DNA of 64,000 nt from RHLJ01 sp965601955 (lineage in GTDB: Bacteria > Bacteroidota > Rhodothermia > Balneolales > Balneolaceae). Positions 36,544 to 46,498 of the stretch are shown piece by piece. How positions within the stretch are numbered: the first letter of the stretch is position 1; each line of letters opens with the position of its first letter. A program made the position numbers and the translations under genes. The notes beneath the pieces are model-generated. The model was not told the origin of the DNA and made no database searches. It saw only the letters and a program-made list of their open reading frames with translations. The stretch covers positions 3,782,001 through 3,846,000 of the forward strand of contig OZ271855.1 in NCBI GenBank assembly GCA_965601955.1. The letters run 5' to 3'.

Positions 36544-36876
36544 AATTCTAATAACAGTTTTTAAATATGTATCAATGTAGTTGAACGCTTTTAACCATCC
36601 AATTTTCTTACAGGATTTTAATAGTGTTCACATGTTACATATAAGCACTATTAGCATCGTATATAGATAACTATTCTCACTCCGGGAGTGATAGTAAAAT
36701 TCCGGTAAAACTGTGTAGTTTTCCGACATCTAAGACCATTTTCGCCTGGAAATCATTTCTATGAGAAACATTTAAGTGTTTAACATTTGATATACCCTTA
36801 ACTTTATCGACTTGCTTGTTAAAACATCTGGGCTATTTTATAACTGTCTTAAACTTGATTCCACTTCAAATAAATT
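36544..36876. other. Intergenic gap, no gene seen
   Basis: 333 bases between divergent genes. It has a short palindrome actccgggagt near 36690 and is AT-rich, but no reading frame, RNA gene or long repeat was recognized. It presumably contains promoters for both flanking genes. Confidence 0.5.
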
Positions 36877-37797
36877 ATGTACTCGATTAAACGACTCCTG
36901 GTATTGATGGAACTCAATGATCACGATGATGTGGTCTGTGAATATATAAACCGAATGAGTACGGTTGTTTCATTTGAGTCAATTACCTTTTTGCATATAA
37001 CTGACAATCTTGATGTTCCTAAAAAACTGGTGGAGAAGTATCCAGGCTTAATCACCCCAGTAGATGAATCTTTGAAAGAAGCCATCGAAAAAAAGATTTC
37101 CCGGTATGATAGAATACAAAAAGCTCCTTCTATCAATATTCAAATCTCTGACGGAGTAAAGCTTCAGACGATCAGTAAATTTGTAAGAGAGAATAACATC
37201 GATTTACTGGTAATTAACCGAAGTGATTTACACGACTCTGAGATCACATTCTTGCAAAAAGTAGCCCGGTCGATTACCTGTTCGATTGCCCTTATTCCAC
37301 CCACTATCCCGGAAAATATTTGTTCTTTGCTCGTGCCGATCGATTTTTCGAAGAATAGCTATATGGCTTTAAAATTCGCCCTTGATGTAATTAAGGATCA
37401 GCCTGATATGAAAGTAGTTGGGCTTCATATCATGAAAATGCCAAGCGGATATTTTAAAACCGGGCTTAGTTATGACGAATTTGCCAGTGAACTTCAAAAA
37501 AATGCAGAACAGGAACTATTAGCTTTCCTAAAAGAAAATGGCATAGATCCTTCTTCTTTCGAGATGCACTACAGACTTAAGAAAAGCGACAGCATCCCTT
37601 ACATGATTAACCGTTTTTCGTTCTCGAACCAGATTGACGCTATTGTGATGGGGTCTCGTGGCAGAAACACGCTTTCTGCCTTTGTACTGGGAAGTACTAC
37701 AGAAGCACTCATAGACAGGGATCAATACCTGCCACTCATTCTTATTAAAAATAAGGATAGAAACCTACAGCTTTGGGATGCTATCCTGGAGCTATAG
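36877..37797 (+). CDS. Universal stress protein with two Usp domains
   Basis: 306 residues. Two tandem UspA domains (about 1-145 and 150-290). The second ends with the ATP-binding pattern GSRGRNTLSAFVLGSTTEAL, while the first lacks an intact G-2x-G-9x-G motif. A role in stress survival is assumed from the family. The 3' end overlaps the convergent lhgO gene by 6 nt. Confidence 0.88.
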   Translation: MYSIKRLLVLMELNDHDDVVCEYINRMSTVVSFESITFLHITDNLDVPKKLVEKYPGLITPVDESLKEAIEKKISRYDRIQKAPSINIQISDGVKLQTISKFVRENNIDLLVINRSDLHDSEITFLQKVARSITCSIALIPPTIPENICSLLVPIDFSKNSYMALKFALDVIKDQPDMKVVGLHIMKMPSGYFKTGLSYDEFASELQKNAEQELLAFLKENGIDPSSFEMHYRLKKSDSIPYMINRFSFSNQIDAIVMGSRGRNTLSAFVLGSTTEALIDRDQYLPLILIKNKDRNLQLWDAILEL

Positions 37798-39018
37798 TGC
37801 AAATTCTTTACTTGCCCTGGACACAATCTCATCTCCAATCGCTAATCCAGCTGTAGCTGCCGGACTTGGAGCGTTGAGCACATGAATTTGATTGTGAGCA
37901 ACTTCAAAATGGAAATCATCGAGAATTTCCCCATTCGGCAATAATGCCATAGCCCTCACACCGGCCGGTGCATCTTTAAGATGCTCTTCTCTTACCGAAG
38001 GAATCAATTTCTGGAGCCCTTTCACAAAAGCAGATTTTGAGAAAGAACGTTTATACTCATCAAGGCCCATAAGCCAATGCTTTGACGCCATCTTCCAGAA
38101 TCCCGGAAAAGTCAATGACTCGAACGCTTCTTCGAGGTCGAAGGCCAACTTATCATATCCTTCCCTTTTAAATACGAACACAGCATTAGGGCCACATTCA
38201 ATACCACCCAAAGCCATTCGGGTGAAGTGAACTCCCAAAAATGGAAACTCGGGATTAGGTAAAGGATAAATAAGGTGGTTTACAAGATATTCAGCGTCTT
38301 CTTTTAATTCGTAATACTCCCCTTTAAATGGCACTATTTGCACCGGAGAGGAAACTCCCGCTGACTTAGCAACTCGATCTGAATATAATCCGGCACAGTT
38401 GATTACATATTTGGTAGTAAAACTTTCCTTCGTGGAAACTACCTTTGTGACCCCATTGGTTGCCATGATATGCTTTACTTTTTGACCAAACTTAACCTCT
38501 CCGTTTTTAGCCTCGATCAACTCCTTAAGCCTTACACACATTCCCGCAAAATCAACGATACCAGCACAGGGAACATGAATAGCAGCAACACCAGAGACGT
38601 GTGGCTCAATTTCTGCAAGCTCTTTTGGATCAATTTTTTTGATTCCTTCAATACCATTCTCCACCCCTCGATCATAGATTTTCCCTAAACGAGAAAACTC
38701 TTCGTCTTCAGTGGCTACTATTACTTTCCCGCAAATATCCATAGCTACGCCATGTTCGGAACAGAATTCTACGAGTTGGAACCGACCTTCTTTACAATTC
38801 CTGGCTTTGTAGCTACCCGGTTTATAATAGATTCCGGAGTGAATGACGCCAGAGTTTTTACCCGTTTGGTGAGCTGCAACTTTGTGCTCCTTTTCTAAAA
38901 CCAGGATGTTTGCATCCGGAAATGATAAAGACAGCTTGTAGGCGGTTGATAAACCTACAATCCCTGCTCCGATGATTGTAAAATCGTATATAGTGCTAGC
39001 CGCTGTAGAATTTTGCAT
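37792..39018 (-). CDS. lhgO: L-2-hydroxyglutarate oxidase/dehydrogenase
   Basis: About 408 residues from the ATG at 39018; an in-frame TTG at 39042 would add 8 residues. The FAD-binding motif is TIIGAGIVGLSTAY, and the family-typical stretch AAHQTGKNSGVIHSGIYYKP supports the LhgO assignment over other DAO oxidases. It oxidizes L-2-hydroxyglutarate to 2-oxoglutarate and passes electrons to the quinone pool in some bacteria. A TATCTTTG box lies on the minus strand at 39022-39029, just before the chosen ATG. Confidence 0.9.
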   Translation of the reverse strand: MQNSTAASTIYDFTIIGAGIVGLSTAYKLSLSFPDANILVLEKEHKVAAHQTGKNSGVIHSGIYYKPGSYKARNCKEGRFQLVEFCSEHGVAMDICGKVIVATEDEEFSRLGKIYDRGVENGIEGIKKIDPKELAEIEPHVSGVAAIHVPCAGIVDFAGMCVRLKELIEAKNGEVKFGQKVKHIMATNGVTKVVSTKESFTTKYVINCAGLYSDRVAKSAGVSSPVQIVPFKGEYYELKEDAEYLVNHLIYPLPNPEFPFLGVHFTRMALGGIECGPNAVFVFKREGYDKLAFDLEEAFESLTFPGFWKMASKHWLMGLDEYKRSFSKSAFVKGLQKLIPSVREEHLKDAPAGVRAMALLPNGEILDDFHFEVAHNQIHVLNAPSPAATAGLAIGDEIVSRASKEFAL

Positions 39019-39130
39019 CGCCAAAGATACGGTTCCTTCCAAAAAAGGACATCTATAAAAAGCTTGTTAAAAGAGGTTGACTATTGGGTTGTTAACCAAT
39101 GCCAATTACACTTTTCTAAGGAATAAGCTG

Positions 39131-39138
39131 TATCTTTG
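39131..39138 (+). promoter_or_regulatory. Bacteroidota-type -7 box upstream of the TlpA-like gene
   Basis: The sequence tatctttg matches TAnnTTTG and lies 23 nt before the ATG at 39161. No convincing -33 element was found. Confidence 0.4.
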
Positions 39139-39160
39139 GCACCATTTCAAAAAATTATTT

Positions 39161-39700
39161 ATGAACAAGAAAAACACACCAATATTATTTTTAATTGCTC
39201 TCTTTGTATTCCTGGCTTGTACCGAGAATAAAACGCAAAATCCTCGACAGCTTACGGAAGAGGAAGCACGTATGGAAGCTGTACTTCAGCGCGCAAAATT
39301 TAAAGACATGAATGGAAATGATGTCTATTTATCGGATTATAAAGGCAAGGTAGTAATGATTGATTTCTGGGAAACCTGGTGCAGCCCATGCCTTATGGTA
39401 TTCCCAGCCCTGGACTCTTTAAAACAAGAATATGGAAATGATTTTGAGGTACTGGCTGTTAATACCTTAATCTCTGACGAAGAAGCAGAAATCAGAGAGT
39501 TTATTGAAGAAACAGGTTATAATTTTGAATTCGCTTTAGACTCTTATGATGTGGGATCAGAAGTGATAAGTTTGGGAATCCCATTTAAGGTGTTTTTCGA
39601 CCCTCAAGGATTTTTTATAAAAGCTGAACTAGGTTCAGCAGGTACTGAAGGCGATTATTTAAAAGCCAAAACAATTATAGAAGACAATAAAGACTCATAG
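39161..39700 (+). CDS. TlpA/ResA-like thioredoxin lipoprotein
   Basis: 179 residues from the ATG at 39161; the longer frame (from 39077) has no signal peptide. Signal peptide with lipobox LACT (Cys17). The thioredoxin-like domain has redox motif WCSPC in FWETWCSPCLMVFPAL and a cis-proline near GIPFKVFFD. It probably reduces disulfides in the periplasm, for example in cytochrome c maturation. It is followed after 10 nt by ahcY, which is probably cotranscribed. Confidence 0.88.
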   Translation: MNKKNTPILFLIALFVFLACTENKTQNPRQLTEEEARMEAVLQRAKFKDMNGNDVYLSDYKGKVVMIDFWETWCSPCLMVFPALDSLKQEYGNDFEVLAVNTLISDEEAEIREFIEETGYNFEFALDSYDVGSEVISLGIPFKVFFDPQGFFIKAELGSAGTEGDYLKAKTIIEDNKDS

Positions 39701-39710
39701 AAAAAACAAT

Positions 39711-41021
39711 ATGCAACAAGTAGAAGAAAAATTAGCCTACAAGGTAAAAGACATAAGCCTGGCTAAGTTTGGACGTCAGGAAATAGAGCTCGCTGAAGCA
39801 GAAATGCCTGGTCTAATGGCTATTCGCGAAGAATACAAAGCTGAACAACCTCTGAAAGGTGCCCGCATTGCTGGTTGCCTTCACATGACTATTCAAACAG
39901 CTGTTTTGATCGAAACACTGGTTGAGCTTGGAGCAGAGGTTACCTGGTCATCATGTAATATCTATTCTACACAAGATCATGCAGCGGCTGCAATAGCTGA
40001 TGCAGGAGTTCCTGTGTATGCATGGAAAGGCATGAACGAAGAAGAGTTTGATTGGTGTATCGAGCAAACCATTTTCTTCCCAGATGGTCAGCCTTTAAAC
40101 ATGATCCTGGATGATGGCGGTGACCTTACCAATATGGTATTGGATAAATACCCTGAATTGGTATCAGGAATCAAAGGTATTTCTGAAGAGACCACTACTG
40201 GTGTTCTCCGACTAATTGAGCGTGAAAGAAACGGAACCCTTCCTATTCCGGCTATTAACGTAAATGACTCTGTAACAAAGTCAAAGTTTGACAACAAGTA
40301 CGGCTGTAAAGAATCTGCAGTAGATGCGATTCGCAGAGCTACCGATGTAATGATGGCTGGAAAAGTTGCCGTTGTTGCGGGTTACGGTGATGTTGGTAAG
40401 GGAACTGCTGCTTCTTTAAGAGGCGCCGGAGCAAGAGTTATTGTTACTGAGATTGACCCAATCTGTGCCCTTCAGGCTGCTATGGATGGTTTCGAAGTAA
40501 AAAGAATGGATCAAGCTGCTCCACGAGCTGATATTATTGTAACTGCTACTGGTAACAAAGACATTCTTACCGGAGAACACTTCCAATCAATGAAGGATAA
40601 AGCAATCGTTGGGAATATCGGTCATTTTGATAATGAGATTGATGTAGCCTGGCTGAAGGAAAATGCTCAGGAAGAGAATATTAAGCCTCAGGTTGATATT
40701 TTCACCCTTGAAACTGGAAACCAGTTAATTCTTCTTTCCCAAGGACGTTTAATGAATCTTGGTAATGCTACTGGCCATCCTTCCTTTGTAATGAGTAATA
40801 GTTTCACGAACCAAACTATCGCTCAAATCGCATTATGGAATCGCCCGGAAGAATTCGAATCTGGTAAAGTTCATGTACTTCCAAAATCTCTTGATGAGAA
40901 AGTAGCTCGATTACACCTTGCTAAAATCGGTGTTGAGCTTGAAGTACTTACCGAAGAACAAGCTGAGTATATAGGTGTTCCTATTACTGGTCCTTATAAA
41001 TCAGATGAATACCGATACTAA
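39711..41021 (+). CDS. ahcY: Adenosylhomocysteinase
   Basis: 436 residues. Conserved motifs: substrate-binding SCNIYSTQDHAAAA, the lysine/aspartate region DSVTKSKFDNKYGCKES, and the NAD-binding GYGDVGKGTAASLRGAGARV. The C-terminus ends PYKSDEYRY, as expected (catalytic KxxxYRY tail). It hydrolyses S-adenosylhomocysteine to adenosine and homocysteine in the methyl cycle. No SAH riboswitch fits in the 10-nt upstream gap. A strong terminator follows. Confidence 0.98.
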   Translation: MQQVEEKLAYKVKDISLAKFGRQEIELAEAEMPGLMAIREEYKAEQPLKGARIAGCLHMTIQTAVLIETLVELGAEVTWSSCNIYSTQDHAAAAIADAGVPVYAWKGMNEEEFDWCIEQTIFFPDGQPLNMILDDGGDLTNMVLDKYPELVSGIKGISEETTTGVLRLIERERNGTLPIPAINVNDSVTKSKFDNKYGCKESAVDAIRRATDVMMAGKVAVVAGYGDVGKGTAASLRGAGARVIVTEIDPICALQAAMDGFEVKRMDQAAPRADIIVTATGNKDILTGEHFQSMKDKAIVGNIGHFDNEIDVAWLKENAQEENIKPQVDIFTLETGNQLILLSQGRLMNLGNATGHPSFVMSNSFTNQTIAQIALWNRPEEFESGKVHVLPKSLDEKVARLHLAKIGVELEVLTEEQAEYIGVPITGPYKSDEYRY

Positions 41022-41047
41022 TAATTAGTATCACTCTTTAATAAAAA

Positions 41048-41079
41048 AGCCCCCACGCTATGCGAGGGGGCTTTTTTTG
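41048..41079 (+). terminator. Rho-independent terminator after ahcY
   Basis: The stem agcccccacgc / gcgagggggct with a 3-nt loop and one internal mismatch is followed by a run of seven T. Confidence 0.9.
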
Positions 41080-41099
41080 TACAAGTATAAATCACCTTT

Positions 41100-41199
41100 G
41101 TCATTTCGAGCCTGCTTAAGTCGTTAGACAAGCAGAGCGAGAAATCTAAAATTAGTCGTTGTTCTCGATATTTAGATTTCTCACTCCGTTCGAAATGAC
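41100..41199. repeat. REP-like paired inverted repeat
   Basis: It runs from gtcatttcgagcctgcttaa (41100) to ccgttcgaaatgac (41199), with gagaaatctaaa / tttagatttctc as the inner pair. It belongs to the same subgroup as 16401-16480. It lies between the convergent ahcY and metalloprotease genes. Confidence 0.8.
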
Positions 41200-41208
41200 A
41201 AATAGGGC

Positions 41209-43812
41209 CTAGTTCTCCAAATCCATATCAGCCTGTAGGATTCTGTCGATCCTGGCCTGCACTTCACGTAAATGTGCTTCCGTATATCCATCAAAGCTGT
41301 ATGGAGGGCTTAGCCTTCTATCAATTCTTGATTTCAGGTTGATAAGCTCAAGACGTGCAACTGAACGAGCATCAGCAGGAGTACCATTTGGGGCATCCGT
41401 TACTAACATGGCCATTCTGTCGATATATGCTCGCTGCAGGTCACGACGTAAGCTCGTTACATTCGCACCTGGTGCAGACCAAACTTCGCTCCAAACTGCT
41501 TCCGAAATCCGGCCTAATAGCTCTGGAATGGTAACTACATTCTCAGATCCGAATTTAACTTCAGCATCACGGATTCTAGCAAACTTAGCTGGGCTTGTAA
41601 TTTGAGAAAGCATCGCGCTCTGAAGTCCTAAAAGAGACTGGTGCAGGGGGTAATCAATGCGTCCATTATAGGTATTGTTATTGCCCCAGTGGCTCCATCG
41701 ATCTGCTCCAAACTTCTGATACACTTCAACAGGAAGTTCGAAGGCGTCTTTATCAAAACCTGATTCAATGATAAAATCCAGTGCCTCTTGCTGTCGTGCT
41801 TTATCTACGTTCACAAAAGGTTCTCTTTGATTTGGATCGCCCATATGATCTCGATACTGATACTGACCACCAATGTATTTCACACCAGTAGAAAGAGCAC
41901 GAGCGTACTGGTTAACTAAGGTTTGGAACGCATCCGTTACCTTGTAATAAGCTGTGTTATCAGAAAGTACATGATCAGGTAATTCCGCCCAGATATCTTT
42001 GATAAGCTGAGTCCGCTCTTTACCCCAAGCCAAAGGATCACTACTTAAGTCATATACATTTACATCCGGATCAAGGGCACCAAATCCCCGGGCATCTTCA
42101 TCAGGACCATAAGCATGACCTGGAGTTGCTCCCTGACGAGCAAGTTCTTTTGCACGTTCATCACTTGGGGTATATCCATAGGAAATAACCCATAGATCAT
42201 AAGAACCAACAGAAGGTGAATAATAATATCCCTGCTGCTCACCACTATGCGCTATATTAATACCTGGATATTCCATAACTGAACTTGCCAATCCATGCTC
42301 TTCCGTAAATTCTTTGTCGTGAAGACGATCAAATGGAGTATCCGCAGAAGAACGGAAGTTATGTCGCAAACCAAGAGTGTGACCTACCTCATGCATGGTT
42401 ACTCTTTTCATGGCTTCATAGATATAATTCTCTGGAACTGCATCTCCAGCTTCAATTTCACCTCTGGCTATGAGAGCAGAACGAAGCAATGTTCCATGGG
42501 ATGAAATCTCATCTACTAATGAAGCCATTTCACCTCCGTGCATAAGAATGTCATGTTCTTCTTCTGAAACTTCGAACATCTCATTAACAGCAGTTACCGG
42601 GCTTACATTACTTCGATAAAAATTCTTCCAGTTCTGAACCATGTTTGCTTCATAAAGCATATCCGCATCAAGGATTTCCCCGGTGCGAGGGTCAACTACG
42701 GATGGCCCGATAGCTCCATATCCGGACTGATCGGATACATTCCATCTTAAGGTTGCATAGCGAATATCCTCGGCATCAGCACCTTCAGGAAGTCGTTTAG
42801 CTACGATACCATTTCTGAAGCCAGCTGCTTCAAAAGCTCGCCGGAATTCCTCCACTCCTTCAATCATCACATCAACATACTCTTCAGGCACAGTATGATC
42901 GATATAATAGGTGATTGGCTTTACAGGATCACAGAGACCATCTGATCCGGCCGGACCATCGCATTCAAGACGCCACTTGTTGATATAGCGACGGAAGAAC
43001 TCTGTTTCATCGTCTGTGAAATCCTTGTGTACCGTCATGAAATATCCCGTTCTCATATCCGCCATTCTGGGCTTCATAGGAACTTCAGGAAGTTCAACTA
43101 AACTATAGTGTACACCAACAGGGATATACCGTGGATCAGGCACCGTTCGAGGAGCTCCTCTTTCCTGGTTGTTAAAAGTGAGATTCACTTCAATATTTGT
43201 GTTCTTTGGGAATGATTTTACCTCAGACAGGTAGCTTTTATTTTTGTCCAAAGAAGCTCTTCCAGGAGTACCCGGTCTCGAAGAAACGGCATTCTGAATC
43301 CGATTACTTACCCGAGACATATCCGATACAAACCACGAATACACATCAATAAGCATTACGCCGTCATCATTTGTAGTCTCCACTTTAGCTGTTTGCATCA
43401 CCGAATTTCCAAAGGTAAGTTCTACCGCTCTGGCTTGAGGCGTACCTTCTTCAGCTGTATAACGATGAGGTTTCTTAACCAGGAATACTTTCCCTTCATG
43501 CATTTCTAAAGCAACAAGAAGTCCTTCAAAAATATTGAGCATTGTACCTCCAAATACTCCTGAAGCACCGATTCCTTGTGAAATTTCGAAATTCATGAGG
43601 AAATCTTTGTTTAAATCCTCTTCTGTAATGGCCATATAGAGCTTGCCATCTTTCTTGTATAGATCAAAGAAACCTTCAAAGTGTTCGGCATCTTCTGTGA
43701 GTTCCGTAAACTTATCCTTTTCTCCGTCTTCGTCCGATTTATCTTTTTGAGCCCATAGGCTTCCAGGCGCTATCAGGAGAATTCCCAATAGCATGACCAC
43801 TGCTTTTTTCAT
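41209..43812 (-). CDS. Zinc metalloprotease with DUF5117/DUF5118 domains
   Basis: 867 residues. The signal peptide is about 1-21. A DUF5118 propeptide-like region and a DUF5117 region precede the metzincin-like zinc site HEVGHTLGLRHNF near residue 476. The DUF4953-type C-terminal part follows. It is secreted or periplasmic, and family members occur widely in Bacteroidota; their substrate is unknown. The length is normal for the family. It is a single-gene unit. Confidence 0.9.
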   Translation of the reverse strand: MKKAVVMLLGILLIAPGSLWAQKDKSDEDGEKDKFTELTEDAEHFEGFFDLYKKDGKLYMAITEEDLNKDFLMNFEISQGIGASGVFGGTMLNIFEGLLVALEMHEGKVFLVKKPHRYTAEEGTPQARAVELTFGNSVMQTAKVETTNDDGVMLIDVYSWFVSDMSRVSNRIQNAVSSRPGTPGRASLDKNKSYLSEVKSFPKNTNIEVNLTFNNQERGAPRTVPDPRYIPVGVHYSLVELPEVPMKPRMADMRTGYFMTVHKDFTDDETEFFRRYINKWRLECDGPAGSDGLCDPVKPITYYIDHTVPEEYVDVMIEGVEEFRRAFEAAGFRNGIVAKRLPEGADAEDIRYATLRWNVSDQSGYGAIGPSVVDPRTGEILDADMLYEANMVQNWKNFYRSNVSPVTAVNEMFEVSEEEHDILMHGGEMASLVDEISSHGTLLRSALIARGEIEAGDAVPENYIYEAMKRVTMHEVGHTLGLRHNFRSSADTPFDRLHDKEFTEEHGLASSVMEYPGINIAHSGEQQGYYYSPSVGSYDLWVISYGYTPSDERAKELARQGATPGHAYGPDEDARGFGALDPDVNVYDLSSDPLAWGKERTQLIKDIWAELPDHVLSDNTAYYKVTDAFQTLVNQYARALSTGVKYIGGQYQYRDHMGDPNQREPFVNVDKARQQEALDFIIESGFDKDAFELPVEVYQKFGADRWSHWGNNNTYNGRIDYPLHQSLLGLQSAMLSQITSPAKFARIRDAEVKFGSENVVTIPELLGRISEAVWSEVWSAPGANVTSLRRDLQRAYIDRMAMLVTDAPNGTPADARSVARLELINLKSRIDRRLSPPYSFDGYTEAHLREVQARIDRILQADMDLEN

Positions 43813-43915
43813 TCTAACTCCATTTGGTTAACCGATATCTACTACTTGGAATGTATTATCCTGAAGGTACTAAACCATCCCGAAATACAAACTTTCACAA
43901 TTGTAAAACCGGGTA

Positions 43916-44041
43916 GTCATCCTGAACTTGTTTCAGGATCTGTAATGACTCTTATTTTGGCTACGGTCTTGTTTGGTCAACGCATCAACCTCTACAGATC
44001 CCGGATCAAGCCTGCCTATCGACAGACAGGTCCGGGATGAC
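43916..44041. repeat. REP-like paired repeat with nested 20-bp palindrome
   Basis: The left unit gtcatcctgaacttgtttca starts at 43916. The right unit ends tccgggatgac at 44041. Between ggatcaag and tccggg sits an extra 20-nt palindrome cctgcctatcgacagacagg (44011-44030), the same position at which the 33-bp unit is nested in the MEMO copy. Confidence 0.82.
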
Positions 44042-44074
44042 TTGTGAAAGAGAGCTAGATAACTTAGGAACACT

Positions 44075-44626
44075 TTATTCCAAGCTTTCATCAATAGTTA
44101 TTTGAATCATGACAACATCCCCAATGAGCATATCCATAGAATCGAAGCTCAATCCTATTTCTTTTCGCGAGAGCTTTATTTGGTCTGAGATAAGTTGTTG
44201 ATCCTTTTCAAAAAACTGGAATGCCAGCTCAGCATTCAGATCCTTTAGAATTAACAGGCCTGTTATCATTAACCCGCCTTCCACCTCATCTCCTGTTCCC
44301 TCAAATGTTATTTCAGGGTATTTCTCCACATCGAAGTAAGCATCAGTACGAAGAGTCTCATCTCTCTTAGTATTTTTTGTATTGATGGATGCGGAAACTA
44401 CAGTCCCGGATATCATCCAGGAATCATCCTTTTTAACCAGGCTCCCGCTAAGCTCATCGAAGCTTCCTTTCACTGTAAGCACACTGAGATGCTTAATCTC
44501 AAACTCGATAGTAGTATTAGCAGGCGATAAAACTATTTCCTGGGCAAGCGAATGCCCGCCCAGGAATACACAGAGACTAAACCTACAAAGGAGCTTAGTC
44601 AGCCAACGCAAGCACATAAAACTCAA
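44075..44626 (-). CDS. YceI-family periplasmic protein
   Basis: 183 residues (an in-frame Met at residue 4 is an alternative start). Signal peptide ends near SLAQ. The YceI lipocalin-like beta-barrel shows SPANTTIEFEIKHLSVLTVK and then GSFDELSGSL, plus the family DAYFDVEKYPEITFEGT stretch. Such proteins bind isoprenoid-type lipids. The start overlaps the upstream yceI-like gene by 32 nt. The C-terminal third is diverged. Confidence 0.87.
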   Translation of the reverse strand: MSFMCLRWLTKLLCRFSLCVFLGGHSLAQEIVLSPANTTIEFEIKHLSVLTVKGSFDELSGSLVKKDDSWMISGTVVSASINTKNTKRDETLRTDAYFDVEKYPEITFEGTGDEVEGGLMITGLLILKDLNAELAFQFFEKDQQLISDQIKLSRKEIGLSFDSMDMLIGDVVMIQITIDESLE

Positions 44627-45179
44627 TCACCACGTCATTGCCAATTATTTCAAATCCTGTGGGGAGCTTCATCTCCTCACCAACTCCGTAATCGAGCCTG
44701 TTTATGGTAAGGCTGCCAACTATACCAATAGATTGCTTCCTGGTTGGTAAATCCATCAATGGCCCAGTGATAGAAACCGGCATACTTACTTCCTTGGTAG
44801 TACCATGAAGAGTTAATGAACCTGTAGCCATTAATCCCTCTCCTTTTTCAACCAGCTTAGTTACTTCAAATATCATTTCCGGATGAGCTGCTACATTTAA
44901 AAAAGCATCACTCATTGCTGCTTCTTCACCATCCACATTATTGGCCACGTAGCTTCCCGTTTTAATAGTGATGATGGCCGAAGTATTCTCTAATGAGTTT
45001 GGGTTATAGCTAATGGCCCCCGACACATCATTGAACCTTCCGAAAACCGGAATTACCCCAAATCGCATTACTTTTGAAGTAACTGCGGTATGACCGGCAT
45101 CCACTGTATAATTTTGACTATATGCTGAGCCAGGTATAAGTAGTGCAGGGAGTAATAGTATGAGTGATGTTTTTTTCAT
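44595..45179 (-). CDS. YceI-family periplasmic protein
   Basis: 194 residues. Signal peptide about 1-21 (SAYSQ). The YceI barrel pattern is YTVDAGHTAVTSKVMRFGVI with a final helixless strand at GNDVVIEFYVLA. It is the better-conserved of the two tandem paralogues, which probably arose by duplication. The pair may be linked to the membrane regulator upstream at 45273. Isoprenoid or lipid binding is inferred from the family. Confidence 0.88.
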   Translation of the reverse strand: MKKTSLILLLPALLIPGSAYSQNYTVDAGHTAVTSKVMRFGVIPVFGRFNDVSGAISYNPNSLENTSAIITIKTGSYVANNVDGEEAAMSDAFLNVAAHPEMIFEVTKLVEKGEGLMATGSLTLHGTTKEVSMPVSITGPLMDLPTRKQSIGIVGSLTINRLDYGVGEEMKLPTGFEIIGNDVVIEFYVLALAD

Positions 45180-45272
45180 GATGATCTAGATTTTGAATTA
45201 ATTGATACATCATGATCCCTACAACGGGGAGTAAAATCGTCAACCTTTATAATTCTTACCTACAAAAAGCAG

Positions 45273-46403
45273 TTATCGGAGGCTTCTTCGGTAAGCAAAC
45301 GGGGTTGAATTGTTGAATTTCTTGAAGGCATTATTAAACGAGGTTTTATTATTAAAACCCGCAGAGAAGGCGATCTCAAGAAGTGTTAGTTTTTCCGATT
45401 CTTTCATTAATGATTTTGCCTCTTCCACCCGGTAGCTATTCACAAAATCATGGAAGTTCTGACCGTACTTTTCATTAATCACTCTCGAAATATGATGTGC
45501 AGGTATCTCCAATTCCTGGCTTAAATCAACAAGCTTTAACCCATTTTTTAAATAGGGTTTTTGGGAAATCATATACTCCTTTATTTGCTCCGCATACTTG
45601 TTGGCGTCTTCTTCTTTTAGCGAGGAAGTCTGGTACTTAGAACTGGACTCAACAATAGTGAAATTTGTTCCCATTAGTTTGTATGCGATGATATACATCA
45701 AAAAACTCATGGGCAGTACATAGATATAATCTAGGTGACGACGATATATCAGGGTAAGGAAAAAGATCACCAAAAAAATGGATGCCAAAACGAGAATACC
45801 TAACAAGGAGTAAATGGTAATCCTCAACCACCTAAGTTCGGATTCCTGGTAGGAGGAGTATACGTTCCCTAACTCTGACTCATATTTCCCAACCTTCCTC
45901 AAACTGATGACTAAATAAATAAACAGGTGAATGAATTGGGCTACGAATACTACCGAGTACACATATTGGATTGAGCTTATAGGCTCCCTGTTAAAACTGT
46001 CGAAAACGGTAAGCATACCATAATGAACCTGGCGAAAGCTGAAGAAGTCAGAAAAGAATAATGGCAGGATAAGCACAAAAAAGATGAATGGAATGAAATG
46101 AATAACATCCTCAAACTTCCTTTTCTTTTTCTTGGTGAGCGAATCGGTATACAAAAACAGCAAGGGCCCAATAATGAACCAGGAGCCCAATCTTGTCCCA
46201 TAGAACAGCATACTATCAATAGTATAAGGCCACCGGATAGACAGGAATTCCAACTGAAGCCAAAGAAAAGCCAACACAATCCCTAATAAATACCATCGGG
46301 TGTTTGATTTGAACTCCTGCCTAATGAAGAAAAGGCTGAGTACTATAAGTCCTTGCAGAACCCCTACTACTATCAATGCCGACCATAAATCAAAACTTGC
46401 CAA
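45273..46403 (-). CDS. Membrane-anchored AraC-type regulator
   Basis: 376 residues. About seven hydrophobic helices occupy residues 1-245, and a C-terminal AraC HTH domain lies at about 270-376: LKLVDLSQELEIPAHHISRV, then KYGQNFHDFVNSYRVEEAKS, then LLEIAFSAGFNNKTSFNNAF. Seven-helix membrane sensors with AraC output are frequent in Bacteroidota. It is adjacent to two yceI genes on the same strand and may control them. Confidence 0.9.
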   Translation of the reverse strand: MASFDLWSALIVVGVLQGLIVLSLFFIRQEFKSNTRWYLLGIVLAFLWLQLEFLSIRWPYTIDSMLFYGTRLGSWFIIGPLLFLYTDSLTKKKKRKFEDVIHFIPFIFFVLILPLFFSDFFSFRQVHYGMLTVFDSFNREPISSIQYVYSVVFVAQFIHLFIYLVISLRKVGKYESELGNVYSSYQESELRWLRITIYSLLGILVLASIFLVIFFLTLIYRRHLDYIYVLPMSFLMYIIAYKLMGTNFTIVESSSKYQTSSLKEEDANKYAEQIKEYMISQKPYLKNGLKLVDLSQELEIPAHHISRVINEKYGQNFHDFVNSYRVEEAKSLMKESEKLTLLEIAFSAGFNNKTSFNNAFKKFNNSTPFAYRRSLR

Positions 46404-46498
46404 AAGAAAGAATCCGGATTTGTGAATATGCTGGTCAATCTAGCAAATGAGGTTGGAATGGGAAACAATTTATAGGAAAGGTTTACACCATTTTGATA

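Noticed and set aside
39701..39710. SAH riboswitch upstream of ahcY
   Set aside because: Only 10 nt separate the two genes, and no riboswitch fold fits there.
43846..44040. Plus-strand 64-codon frame between the metalloprotease and YceI genes
   Set aside because: It is composed mostly of the REP-like repeat and has no protein-like character.
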